From NCBI GenBank assembly GCA_002359735.1, contig DENS01000016.1, forward strand, positions 838 to 36,018: 35,181 nucleotides of DNA, read 5' to 3'. Under the pieces are notes generated by a model. It was not told the origin of the DNA. It did not search any database and saw nothing but the letters and a program-made list of their open reading frames with translations. Positions 1-7,914 of the stretch are shown in pieces; position 1 is the stretch's first letter, and every line of letters starts with the position of its first letter. Source of the DNA: Micavibrio sp. UBA2638 (GTDB lineage: Bacteria > Pseudomonadota > Alphaproteobacteria > Micavibrionales > Micavibrionaceae). The position numbers and the translations under genes were made by a program.

Positions 1-464
1 GCGGCACGCCGAATACGGCGCTGGATTATGGCACGGATTTGGCCTTGATTGCGTTTATAGATTTATTGGACCGGTCTATATCAACACGGACATTGTTGAA
101 GGGGCTGTATTTTGATACAAAAGGCGAAACCAAGGGCTTTGTTGACGCGCCAACAGCCAGTGCTTTAAAGCACAAAATAAAGCAAAGCCGCGCTGACACC
201 ATGATTTTTGGTACGGTGGCTGCTGTGTTCACTGCCGTATCGGGAACGACGGAAATGCAGCCAGCTATCCCTTATTTTGGGGCCGCGTTTACGATGTTTT
301 TTGGCAATTACTGGCGCTCAAAACAGGTGCTGGACGGGAACTGGACATTGCTGGATAAAACGCCGCCCGCCAAACAAACCAGCCGTGAAAAGTCAATGTC
401 ACCGGGCAACGCGATGCCTGTCAAAATTTACAGCCGTGATATTTCCCCAGCCCTTGACTTGTAA
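1..464 (+). CDS. C-terminal part of an unrecognised membrane protein (5' end outside window)
   Basis: The reading frame is open from base 3 to the TAA at 462-464, with no stop upstream, so the gene begins before the window; the internal TTG at 39 is not a convincing start. About 153 residues are visible. A soluble stretch is followed by two moderately hydrophobic segments around TMIFGTVAAVFTAV and IPYFGAAFTMFFGNYW, then a polar basic tail ending SPALDL. The pattern suggests a membrane-associated C-terminus. I do not recognise the family. It converges on the alpha-glucosidase gene, with only 24 bases between the two stop codons and no obvious terminator hairpin there. Confidence 0.6.
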   Translation, partial: GTPNTALDYGTDLALIAFIDLLDRSISTRTLLKGLYFDTKGETKGFVDAPTASALKHKIKQSRADTMIFGTVAAVFTAVSGTTEMQPAIPYFGAAFTMFFGNYWRSKQVLDGNWTLLDKTPPAKQTSREKSMSPGNAMPVKIYSRDISPALDL

Positions 465-488
465 AGACTTATACCATCGTTACTGAAA

Positions 489-2135
489 TTACGGCTTGAA
501 GAAGACAAACCCATAGGCGGGCAGGCGAACGGATTCCCCATTCTCGTTTGCGCCATCAGAGGCGTATGCGAGCGCGCCGTGTGAAGGAACATCTTGTAAC
601 TCGGCAGACAGGTTAAAGGCGCAGATGATTGTATCCTGCCCTTTTTTGCTGCGCTTGAAGCATAAAATGTCCGGCGCGGTGTCAAGGAATTCTATATCTC
701 CGTCTTTCAGGGCGCCTTGTCGTTTACGCCAATGCAGGAAATTGCGCACAGCGTGCAACGTGGATGTCTTGTCTTTTTCCTGCGTTGCGACGGTTAAGCC
801 GCGGTGCGTACTCGGGATGGGCAGCCAGGTCTCTTGCGCGGTGCTGAACCCCGCATGGGGGCTCTCGTTATTCCATGGCATTGGGGTGCGGCACCCGTCA
901 CGCCCTTGCCATAATGGCCATAGATACCGGCCCCACGGGTCGCAAATTTGATCTGGTGTAATGGCTGCTTCGGGCAGGCCAAGTTCATCGCCTTGATACA
1001 AAAATGCCGTCCCGCGCAGCGAACATAACAAAACAGGCAATAGCCGGGAAAGCGCCGGGCTATGCCCGTACTCTGTCCCTGACCAGCGCGAAGGCGCCCG
1101 CACAACATCATGGTTGGAAAAGGCCCAGCTCGGCCAGCTTTGTCCGGGCTCGGCCATCTGGTTGGTTAGTGTCTGGATGAAAAAACGGTTACCCGGCATT
1201 GCGCCTTTATGCCCCATTAAATCAAAACTATAGGCCGTGTGTAGCAAATCATCATCGGCGGTATAGTGGGCCGATGTTTGAACGGCGTTGTCATCACCGA
1301 TTTCGGCCAGGGCAAACCGGTTATCATAGTCATCCAGCAAGGCCCGAATCTGGCGCATGAAGCTCAGGTTTTCCGGCTGAGTCTTATCATGGATATGCCA
1401 TTGCATGTTATAGGCTTCGGGGAAATCCAGCTGGGATGATGAGCCGCCGTCACTGCGCGGTGGATTGTCGTGCAGACCGCGGTTGTGGGTGCAGAAATTA
1501 ACGGCATCCAGACGAAACCCATCCACCCCGAAATCCAGCCAGAAGCGGCAGGTGTCAAGCATGGCCTGCCTGACATCTTTGTTGTGGTAATTCAGGTCCG
1601 GTTGTTCCTTTAGAAAATTATGCAGATAATATTGCCCGCGGCCGGGATGAAAACGCCATGCAGGGCCGCCAAAAATACTCAGCCAGTTATTCGGCGGTGA
1701 TCCGTCCGGCTTTGGGTCGGCCCAGACATACCAATCGGCCTTTGGGTTTGTGCGGTTTTGTTTGCTTTGCCGGAACCATTCATGCTGGTCGGATGTATGG
1801 CTCAGCACCATGTCCATAATGACTTTCAGCTTCAGACGATGCGCTGCGTCCAATAAGTTGCGATAATCGTCCAGGCTGCCAAATAGCGGGTCAACCTGAT
1901 AATAATCGGACACATCGTATCCGTAATCTTTCTGCGGGGACTTTAAGAAAGGGGATATCCATAAGGCATCAACCCCCAAATCCGCAATATAGCCCAGATT
2001 TTGCGTTATGCCGGGTAAATCCCCCACGCCATTGCCGCTGGTGTCCATAAAGGACCGCGGATAAACCTGGTAAAAAACGGCGCCGCGCCACCAATTGTGT
2101 TCAGGGCTGTTTTCGAGGCTGTTTTCGGGGGGCAT
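489..2135 (-). CDS. GH13 alpha-glucosidase (oligo-1,6-glucosidase-like)
   Basis: This 548-residue protein is a glycoside hydrolase family 13 enzyme that would release glucose from short alpha-glucosides in the cytoplasm; no signal peptide is visible. The N-terminus WWRGAVFYQVYPRSF is the typical opening of the alpha-glucosidase subgroup. The (beta/alpha)8 motifs appear in order: DMVLSHTSD near 108-116, GFRLDAVNF with nucleophile Asp210, ALAEIG with acid/base Glu278, and FSNHD with transition-state Asp343, followed by YQGDELGLPE. Length matches family members. Start chosen at the ATG whose product begins MPPENS. The upstream hypothetical gene ends 45 bases before, so cotranscription is possible. 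Whether it prefers alpha-1,4 or alpha-1,6 linkages, or acts on sucrose or trehalose, cannot be read from the sequence. Confidence 0.9.
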   Translation of the reverse strand: MPPENSLENSPEHNWWRGAVFYQVYPRSFMDTSGNGVGDLPGITQNLGYIADLGVDALWISPFLKSPQKDYGYDVSDYYQVDPLFGSLDDYRNLLDAAHRLKLKVIMDMVLSHTSDQHEWFRQSKQNRTNPKADWYVWADPKPDGSPPNNWLSIFGGPAWRFHPGRGQYYLHNFLKEQPDLNYHNKDVRQAMLDTCRFWLDFGVDGFRLDAVNFCTHNRGLHDNPPRSDGGSSSQLDFPEAYNMQWHIHDKTQPENLSFMRQIRALLDDYDNRFALAEIGDDNAVQTSAHYTADDDLLHTAYSFDLMGHKGAMPGNRFFIQTLTNQMAEPGQSWPSWAFSNHDVVRAPSRWSGTEYGHSPALSRLLPVLLCSLRGTAFLYQGDELGLPEAAITPDQICDPWGRYLWPLWQGRDGCRTPMPWNNESPHAGFSTAQETWLPIPSTHRGLTVATQEKDKTSTLHAVRNFLHWRKRQGALKDGDIEFLDTAPDILCFKRSKKGQDTIICAFNLSAELQDVPSHGALAYASDGANENGESVRLPAYGFVFFKP

Positions 2136-2180
2136 GGCTATAATGGCTGATCCTTTTAATGGCGGGGGCGGGCAATCTTG

Positions 2181-3176
2181 TCAATTCGCATCTGCGTTAT
2201 TTGCATTGTTACCATCACCGTCATTATTCAACTTGTCCGCAGGATTGTCATCTTCATGGTCTTCCTCTTCTTGGTCTTCCTCAGGCGGGCTGAGGGTTTT
2301 TTGTCCCAAACGTTCGGCATCACTCACGATTTTATGAAATTCCGGTTTTTCCGGCCTGTAATGTACATCATAGCTGCGTTCCAGATTGGCGATTTCGGCC
2401 GCCAGACGGCCCAATCTGCGTCCGGCATCTTTGGTTTGCTTTTCTTCGGTGCTATGGCGCTTGATGATGCCCATATAGAGTTTAATGTTATTCATGCCCA
2501 CCATAAACGCCAGTTGTATGCCCTCTAGAAAGCAGGCGGCGGCGGCCAGGCACTGCGCGAAATTTATGGGGTCTTTGGTTTTTGCGTGTACTGAAAAATT
2601 AAACGTGGTGGTGCGGCTTGGCCCCCGCATAATGACGCCGAACCGCCCGTGGCTTTGTTCCAGATTTATAACCAGAGCCACATTGGAATCGTAATCGATT
2701 TTTACAACCTTACCGGCTTTTTTAAATGCATCTTCAGCCATAGGCAGGGCCTTTTCATAGTTATGGGCATTGCGGGCATCACATTTTTCTATCACATCCA
2801 GTAATAAATGGTGCTCCCCGGCCTCAAACACAGTGTGGCCGTTATGATAGATCGCAATCCATCTTTCGGGGTTATATCGGTATTCATAGTCATTCACGAT
2901 AGCATCCCATGCCGCTTCCCAGTCAAAGGGTTTGGTTCTGTTCGTTAACGGGCCGGATGTTTTGTAAGATTTTATTATGCGCGCGGCCATGCGCACGCAG
3001 GAATGCATGTTCTGGGCGCGAACGACGAAAATTTCCGTATGATTTTTCTTCGCACCTTTTAGTTCAATAACCAGGCGGTTGCTCAGGGCGATGATCATCT
3101 TTTGTTCATCTGTTCCCTGTTCGGAATCATGAATGGAAAATTTTTCCCGCAATAATGATGAATGGAATTCGCTCAT
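2181..3176 (-). CDS. Hypothetical protein with acidic Asn/Asp-rich tail
   Basis: 331 residues, no family recognised. The body (about 1-285) is mixed alpha/beta in appearance, without a signal peptide; one moderately hydrophobic stretch lies near CLAAAACFLEGIQLAFMVGM and could be a buried helix. The last 40 or so residues are strongly acidic, then Asn/Asp/Ala-rich (EEDQEEED, NNDGDGNNANN), a disordered tail. The ATG at 3176 follows an AT-rich leader with AGGA about five bases upstream (ACTAGGATTTATG), supporting this start. It lies between another orphan (3271-3783) and the alpha-glucosidase, all on the minus strand. Confidence 0.75.
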   Translation of the reverse strand: MSEFHSSLLREKFSIHDSEQGTDEQKMIIALSNRLVIELKGAKKNHTEIFVVRAQNMHSCVRMAARIIKSYKTSGPLTNRTKPFDWEAAWDAIVNDYEYRYNPERWIAIYHNGHTVFEAGEHHLLLDVIEKCDARNAHNYEKALPMAEDAFKKAGKVVKIDYDSNVALVINLEQSHGRFGVIMRGPSRTTTFNFSVHAKTKDPINFAQCLAAAACFLEGIQLAFMVGMNNIKLYMGIIKRHSTEEKQTKDAGRRLGRLAAEIANLERSYDVHYRPEKPEFHKIVSDAERLGQKTLSPPEEDQEEEDHEDDNPADKLNNDGDGNNANNADAN

Positions 3177-3191
3177 AAATCCTAGTGTATA

Positions 3192-3212
3192 AGTAAAAGT
3201 CTTTGTTTTACT
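3192..3212. repeat. Short inverted repeat in the leader of the 331-residue gene
   Basis: AGTAAAA at 3192-3198 is mirrored by TTTTACT at 3206-3212 with a 7-base gap. It sits 16-36 bases upstream of the ATG at 3176, where an operator or core promoter element would lie. Being AT-rich and short, it could be a chance match. Confidence 0.35.
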
Positions 3213-3229
3213 ATACTATCATAAATATT

Positions 3230-3266
3230 AATCCGCGATGAAGACTTCTCTATTTTATTGCGGATT
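3230..3266. repeat. Inverted repeat between two hypothetical genes (weak terminator candidate)
   Basis: AATCCGC at 3230-3236 pairs with GCGGATT at 3260-3266, leaving a 23-base loop. On the plus strand the stem is followed by five T residues; on the minus strand, the direction of the flanking genes, the following bases are TTAATATTTA, a poor U-run. It lies just after the stop of the 170-residue gene (ends at 3271) and may attenuate readthrough. The long loop makes it weak. Confidence 0.35.
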
Positions 3267-3270
3267 TTTA

Positions 3271-3783
3271 TTATGCACTCATCGGTAACGGCATGGGTGC
3301 GTTTTTGCGCAAGGCATAAAGGCGGCGCGTTTCGTGGGCTAGCCATTTTTCCAGATGCAGGCGGGCGGGCAGGTCGGCCATAAAGGCTTCCATTTGTGCC
3401 AGATATTCCGGGCCGCGGGCCCCTATGGAATTGAAATCATTGGCGATTACCCGTTTGCTGCCGATTTTTATCGATTTTGGCGCGCGATCCTGCATAAAGG
3501 TTGAGGCACATTCTGCGGCTTTGTCCATGCTGTTGAACCAGGAACCGGCCATTTGGCTGGCGGCACTGCCGAATGCGGTGCCCAGCATGCTTTCCATGAC
3601 CATAGAACCCAGTGCGCTGTCGTATTCAGCCGGCAAGGCGTGATTGGCATCCTGATTCAGGAATAATGGCCCGTTATGGTCGGGTTTGTCCGGGTGCGGC
3701 GCGCATTTTTGCAGTTCCTTCATCAGGTTCTGTATTTGCGCAATGACGGTATGCTCCTGCTGTGTATTATTAATTGTTTTCAT
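3271..3783 (-). CDS. Hypothetical protein, 170 residues
   Basis: No family recognised. The first 40 residues are polar. A small-residue, mildly hydrophobic segment follows (MLGTAFGSAASQMAGSWF, about 65-82), then a basic amphipathic C-terminal half including LEKWLAHETRRLYALRKN. No signal peptide. The ATG at 3783 has GAGGG seven bases upstream inside the leader motif AATATAGAGGGTGAC, which resembles the leaders of several genes in the 14-22 kb cluster. That suggests common expression, although the proteins are not visibly related. A perfect 11-base inverted repeat overlaps this ribosome binding region. Confidence 0.7.
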   Translation of the reverse strand: MKTINNTQQEHTVIAQIQNLMKELQKCAPHPDKPDHNGPLFLNQDANHALPAEYDSALGSMVMESMLGTAFGSAASQMAGSWFNSMDKAAECASTFMQDRAPKSIKIGSKRVIANDFNSIGARGPEYLAQMEAFMADLPARLHLEKWLAHETRRLYALRKNAPMPLPMSA

Positions 3784-3788
3784 GTCAC

Positions 3789-3828
3789 CCTCTATATTCT
3801 TTTTGTATATTTTCTTTGAATATAGAGG
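3789..3828 (-). promoter_or_regulatory. 11-base perfect inverted repeat overlapping the ribosome binding site
   Basis: CCTCTATATTC at 3789-3799 and GAATATAGAGG at 3818-3828 are exact reverse complements with an 18-base AT-rich loop. The downstream arm carries the GAGG of the 170-residue gene's ribosome binding site, so an mRNA hairpin would sequester it. It may equally be a DNA operator. Confidence 0.5.
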
Positions 3829-3944
3829 AGTTAAGTAAATACAGTTTTAATAATACATAAAATTCGAAGTAAAACTAAAATCTATACTTCAATAGTATTT
3901 ATCTTTTATTTGTATAAAATTTTATATAACAGTCATAGCCTGCG

Positions 3945-4169
3945 TTATTGATCCAGTATGTCAATCAGGTCCCGTTGTTTATTGCCCAGGCGTGTAATAT
4001 CCAGTTTTAAACGGCTGAGTGAATTGTGAAACTTTCTGAAATTGATATCCAGACGGTTCAGTGAATGGTCAAGCCTGCCAAAGATTTCATCCCTTTGGTT
4101 CAGTGCGGCGCGCAATTCAACATAGGCGCGGTCAAGTTCCATCATTTGGTGGTTTAATTGAGTATCCAT
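3945..4169 (-). CDS. Small coiled-coil protein, 74 residues
   Basis: Almost entirely heptad-like, with leucines, isoleucines and charged residues spaced as in a coiled coil (RLDHSLNRLDINF, SLSRLKLDITRLGNKQ). No membrane segment or signal peptide. The ATG at 4169 follows AAGGGGATAGATATA, giving a good Shine-Dalgarno about eight bases upstream. The gene lies between cheZ and the 170-residue hypothetical, all on the minus strand, with AT-rich gaps of about 160 bases on either side. It might be an oligomerisation or adaptor protein; no named family is recognised. Confidence 0.6.
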   Translation of the reverse strand: MDTQLNHQMMELDRAYVELRAALNQRDEIFGRLDHSLNRLDINFRKFHNSLSRLKLDITRLGNKQRDLIDILDQ

Positions 4170-4326
4170 TATATCTATCCCCTTTTTATATTAGTATATC
4201 CGAATATTAGGATTAATGCAATTATGGGAATACTTGTGGGGCGTCGCTATTAGGGCTGGGCATGATTGCTTGGAAACGGCCGGTGGACGTATTTATATGC
4301 GGTAGTGTATGGTAAGGGGGGCAGAA

Positions 4327-4962
4327 CTATTGGGAAAACAGAGCGTCTATATCGTCTTGTGATGCCACGCTGCTTTCGTCAATCAAGGTGCTTTTATCGC
4401 CGGAACCACGTTCATCCGCGGTTAATTTAATGCCCAGCTTATCCAAAACGCCGCCAAGGCGATCCTCGATTGATTTTAAGTTTTCCAACGTCTTTTTGAT
4501 ACGTTGGCTGGTGATATCTTGAAAGGAGCAGGCCAGAAAAATTTCTTCGACATCCTGATTGACCTTTTTAATGGCTTGTTCTCTGCTGCTTTCGTTATCC
4601 CAGTTATTTTCTTGTCCGATTGTGCCTGCAATGCGCCCGGCGGCATCCAATATTCGGTTGGCGGCATCTTCGGTCATATCAACGACGGCGTCCAGCTCCA
4701 CCCCCGCATTGGCGGGGGTCGTTCCGTCACCTTTATAGGAAATGGCATGGATAACATCCAGAATTTCGCTGAATTTTGACGTGATGCCGGTTTCTGCCAT
4801 ATCAACCTGTTGGGATGTGGCGTTTATTTCCATTGAAATTTCATCAAATCGGCGGGCGATAAAGCGTTCTAATGTGTCGATTTGATCCTTAATATGATCA
4901 GAAACTTCATGCACTTTTTCACGCTTATCGTCTGTTATCTTTTTTGTCTGTGGGTCGCTCAT
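4327..4962 (-). CDS. cheZ: Chemotaxis phosphatase CheZ
   Basis: CheZ speeds dephosphorylation of CheY-P to end the motor-switching signal. The 211-residue protein is mostly helical, with a long N-terminal helix (about 10-75). It has the family's catalytic segment CSFQDITSQRIKK at 145-157, in which Asp149 and Gln153 have the spacing of E. coli Asp143 and Gln147. After a flexible linker it ends in SQDDIDALFSQ, the amphipathic C-terminal helix that docks on CheY. I place the start at the ATG at 4962 (MSDPQT); a longer in-frame TTG form at 4998 adds MKFLIFSGDNNG, which looks untranslated. The gene is more than 20 kb from the che operon but is presumably its functional partner. Confidence 0.9.
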   Translation of the reverse strand: MSDPQTKKITDDKREKVHEVSDHIKDQIDTLERFIARRFDEISMEINATSQQVDMAETGITSKFSEILDVIHAISYKGDGTTPANAGVELDAVVDMTEDAANRILDAAGRIAGTIGQENNWDNESSREQAIKKVNQDVEEIFLACSFQDITSQRIKKTLENLKSIEDRLGGVLDKLGIKLTADERGSGDKSTLIDESSVASQDDIDALFSQ

Positions 4963-5173
4963 GCCATTATTATCGCCTGAAAAGATTAAGAACTTCAAAA
5001 CAAAACCGTTTTACTATGGGCAATTGGTAATAATACATACATAGGCATTTTAGAAACGGACCCGATCATAGAGCTATGGTCCGATTTTATTTTTTATTTT
5101 GCCGCGGTAATGGGTGTTCAAATGGCCAATGAGGTCTTATAATGTTATGAATTTATTGGGGGCCTTGAAGTAA

Positions 5174-5500
5174 ATGCCAAGCGAAGATAGACGTATAATG
5201 TTCACATTTGATGAAGCCTATAAGGCCATCTATAGCTTGTGTACCCAGAAAAGCATTAAAAAGCCGCCCGCGGGATTCATCACCAAAATTGAAAAAGATG
5301 AAAAAGACGATACCGTCATTTACGTTTATTTAAAGAACGAAACCGAATGGGAAGGTGTGCGTAAGGCTGAATATTCCCGTGATTTTATCGCTGCGTCGTT
5401 GATGTTGTTTTGCCGCGGCAGCGGCATTCCCATTCCGCGTATGGCGCGTAAGTCTGTTGTTCTGGGGAAGGAAAACATCATCTTGCGGGTTGAAATATAA
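5174..5500 (+). CDS. Hypothetical protein, 108 residues
   Basis: No family recognised. The product is mixed alpha/beta and soluble: a helical N-terminus (FDEAYKAIYSLC), a beta-hairpin-like stretch (TVIYVYLKNETEW), then a basic C-terminus ending VVLGKENIILRVEI. The ATG at 5174 directly follows a TAA. That stop closes an 8-codon mini-ORF at 5147-5173 (MNLLGALK) in the same frame, so the gene may be translated by coupling; its own Shine-Dalgarno is weak. It is divergent from cheZ (211-base gap) and convergent with the DUF3137 gene. Confidence 0.6.
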   Translation: MPSEDRRIMFTFDEAYKAIYSLCTQKSIKKPPAGFITKIEKDEKDDTVIYVYLKNETEWEGVRKAEYSRDFIAASLMLFCRGSGIPIPRMARKSVVLGKENIILRVEI

Positions 5501-5557
5501 GTCCGCATACCGTGAGGCCAGGCGCTAGGCGCTGTATCTTTTACCATTAATCAGAGT

Positions 5558-6685
5558 TTAATCATCTTTCTTTGCGGGCGTTTCCGGCAGGGGGGCATCC
5601 TCTTCGTTTGTAGATGCGTCCGTATGGTCCGGGCCGGGCTGCATGTCTGTTTGTTCCGGTTGCTCGCTGACGGTCGCGGGGGCCGCGTTTTGCCGGTTTT
5701 CTGGGCCGTGGTAAACATCGATAATATCAATGATCGATAAAATTTGTTCAATCTCCTGTTTGCACCGCATCGCAGATTCGCTCGTTGTGATGGGGATATA
5801 AACGTCAGAGGCTTCAAACATATCCTCTTTGGCGGGGATGGCCATGAAAATATATTTCCCCTGGAAGAAGGCAGCGGAAATCTGGGCATTGCCAAACAGG
5901 GCCGATGTTTCCGATATTTCTTTCAACAATTGATCATTTTCAAGGTTTGGGCGGTTTTTTTCATCATTGGTCAGGATAGTGAAATGTCTGGAAAAAGCAT
6001 TGTTGCCCGGCGGCAGGGGGGTCAGTTTTTTACTTAGGCGTTTGGCCAGGGACGCATCAGCGGTGATAACGGAATGGCCGTGAAACACAGTATTTTTGAT
6101 TTCGATCAAAACAAAAATGCCGTCAAAAATCAGATCATTCGATTTTTTCGGGTGGCTCAGGCGGGCCTCTGAAAATGTGATTTTGGCCCCTTTGTAATGG
6201 CCAGAGAAGCAATCTTCGGCCATATATTTTCCGTGAGCGGGCACCACGCCGGTTCTGGCAAGAACTTTACGCCCAACACCGCGTGTCGGATAATATTTTA
6301 ACCCGCCCAAGGCATCGGCCAAACGGGGCATAAAGGTGGATTTGTAGTTCTTTTTATAGTCTTGAACGGGTTGGCGCACCCAACTCATCAATAATAATGG
6401 CGGCGCGATGGCCAGAACCATACATAACAGGGCCAGCAGGATATTGCCCATGATCAGCAAATACCAGGCAAATCCCCCCGCGCCCAAAACCACCGATGTC
6501 AGTGTAACCGTTAAGGAGACAAATTCCCGGCTTCGGTTCTCGCCCATTTTTTTCAGGCGGTATTCTTCGGCTTCTTTTAAAAGATGTTCAATCTTTTCAT
6601 GATAGATGTGGTCTTCAACATTGCGGATTTCATTGTCGCCAATGTCACGGGCATTTTGATTTTGTGCAGAGTCTAGCGTATCCAT
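5558..6685 (-). CDS. DUF3137-family membrane protein
   Basis: 375 residues matching the DUF3137 architecture. A charged N-terminal helix (about 22-52, HIYHEKIEHLLKEAEEYRLKK) is followed by two adjacent membrane helices (about 55-78 and 80-102). A large soluble domain then carries the family-like phrases FSGHYKGAKITFSEARL, FDGIFVLIEI and FFQGKYIFMAIP, and the last 45 residues are Pro/Glu/Thr-rich and disordered. The family is widespread in Proteobacteria without an established function. The ATG at 6685 gives MDTLDSAQ. It is divergent from the 67-residue membrane protein gene, with 106 bases between them. Confidence 0.8.
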   Translation of the reverse strand: MDTLDSAQNQNARDIGDNEIRNVEDHIYHEKIEHLLKEAEEYRLKKMGENRSREFVSLTVTLTSVVLGAGGFAWYLLIMGNILLALLCMVLAIAPPLLLMSWVRQPVQDYKKNYKSTFMPRLADALGGLKYYPTRGVGRKVLARTGVVPAHGKYMAEDCFSGHYKGAKITFSEARLSHPKKSNDLIFDGIFVLIEIKNTVFHGHSVITADASLAKRLSKKLTPLPPGNNAFSRHFTILTNDEKNRPNLENDQLLKEISETSALFGNAQISAAFFQGKYIFMAIPAKEDMFEASDVYIPITTSESAMRCKQEIEQILSIIDIIDVYHGPENRQNAAPATVSEQPEQTDMQPGPDHTDASTNEEDAPLPETPAKKDD

Positions 6686-6791
6686 AAAAATAGTCTACAG
6701 TATGACGAAGGTGGATCAAAGCTAGTATTTGAAAAATGGAAAATCTCTGCGATAATAAAAACGATTAAGGAACAACAGAAATGGAAAAGTC

Positions 6792-6995
6792 ATGGATCAA
6801 GATTTAACCCCGGAACAAGTCGATCAGATTAAATATATTCTGATGTTCGTGCTGGCCATTCCTATGCTGTTTTTTGTGCGTTTCATTATTTACATGATAT
6901 TGCCGCGCGGCATATTAAAGATGTTTCATAAAAAACATGGTTATAAGAACAAAGACGTCTTGAAAAAAGAAAAGAAATTTTACGAAGACGATTAA
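6792..6995 (+). CDS. Small single-pass membrane protein, 67 residues
   Basis: One long hydrophobic segment (about 14-39, YILMFVLAIPMLFFVRFIIY) is followed by a strongly basic tail with KKHGYKNKDVLKKEKK, so by the positive-inside rule the C-terminus should be cytoplasmic. The ATG at 6792 has only GGAAAAG upstream. A stronger Shine-Dalgarno (AAGGAACAACAGAA) precedes another ATG at 6781 in a different frame, which encodes an 8-residue peptide (MEKSWIKI) overlapping this start, so initiation could be coupled. Family unknown. Confidence 0.6.
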   Translation: MDQDLTPEQVDQIKYILMFVLAIPMLFFVRFIIYMILPRGILKMFHKKHGYKNKDVLKKEKKFYEDD

Positions 6996-7089
6996 TGTTA
7001 TATTCCCGCGAATCCCCCTCTCAACGAAGGATGGAGTGCTTTTCAGCAATAATATTTATCGGCTTTACAGGTGCAAACCGGAATGTTGC

Positions 7090-7821
7090 TTAGGGATTAG
7101 AGGGGGCATTGTTTAATTCCGGGCAGAATGGATCCAGGTGTGGCTCAGGCACGGCCATTTTTATGCCGAATGCGGCTAAATCCTCATCGTCGGGCACATC
7201 CAGATAGGCCATAATCTTGTTTCCGAATTTTGGCGGCTCATTAGGTTTCGGGCCGCCATGACCATAGGGTAGTGCAACCGTTGTTTTATCCAGTAGCATG
7301 AAATAAAAACTATTGCCGCCTTGTACGTAGCTATCCGTTAATGGCTTGAGGTTGCCAAGGGGGCCGCCATATAAAGTTCGTTTTAACTGCGCGTCTGGTC
7401 CTTCGCGGGATTCAACCAACACAACTGTGGTATCATCACCGGCCTTGGCAGCATATAAAATTTTTGGCGGTTTTGCCCCGGCGAGCAGCGTGAGAGTACC
7501 GTTTTGCAGTTTCGTTTCTATCTTCTGTATATCGGCATCATCCAGAAGCCTGCCTGCGCTGCGTGTGAATGGCGTAATCAGTCTGGCTGCCAGCAGTGAT
7601 TCATCCTCTATTTCATAAGTTACATCGTATTGGTCAAAGTCCGCGCAGCGCGTCGGTAGATTATGCGCGATTTTGCCGTGCAGCTCTTCTTGTGCTCCAT
7701 ACCCTAGATAGGCCTTGTCGCTATTGCTATCGGGCATAAAATAAATGCCGCCACTCTCGGGAAGTATGAAGATGCCTTCCGGGAATTCCAGTGCCAATTC
7801 TATGCTGTGGTCTTTACTCAT
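7090..7821 (-). CDS. Hypothetical protein, 243 residues
   Basis: No family recognised. The sequence is soluble and beta-rich in appearance with many Gly and Pro turns (LPESGGIYFMPDS, LYGGPLGNLKPLTD, LPYGHGGPKPNEPPKFG) and no signal peptide or membrane helix. The ATG at 7821 follows AAAAGGCTATAATAA, a good Shine-Dalgarno at suitable spacing. It stands alone on the minus strand downstream of the DUF455 gene, 93 bases away. No neighbour suggests a role. Confidence 0.65.
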   Translation of the reverse strand: MSKDHSIELALEFPEGIFILPESGGIYFMPDSNSDKAYLGYGAQEELHGKIAHNLPTRCADFDQYDVTYEIEDESLLAARLITPFTRSAGRLLDDADIQKIETKLQNGTLTLLAGAKPPKILYAAKAGDDTTVVLVESREGPDAQLKRTLYGGPLGNLKPLTDSYVQGGNSFYFMLLDKTTVALPYGHGGPKPNEPPKFGNKIMAYLDVPDDEDLAAFGIKMAVPEPHLDPFCPELNNAPSNP

Positions 7822-7914
7822 TTATTATAGCCTTTTCAGGTTGTCGCCTATGTATTATAGAAAATGATTTGTATATAAGTTTTTGCATGTTGTCAAATCC
7901 ACCACATTACAGTC

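Noticed and set aside
4200..4326. Possible sigma-54 type promoter near TGGGCATGATTGC
   Set aside because: The GG to GC spacing is two bases shorter than the consensus requires.
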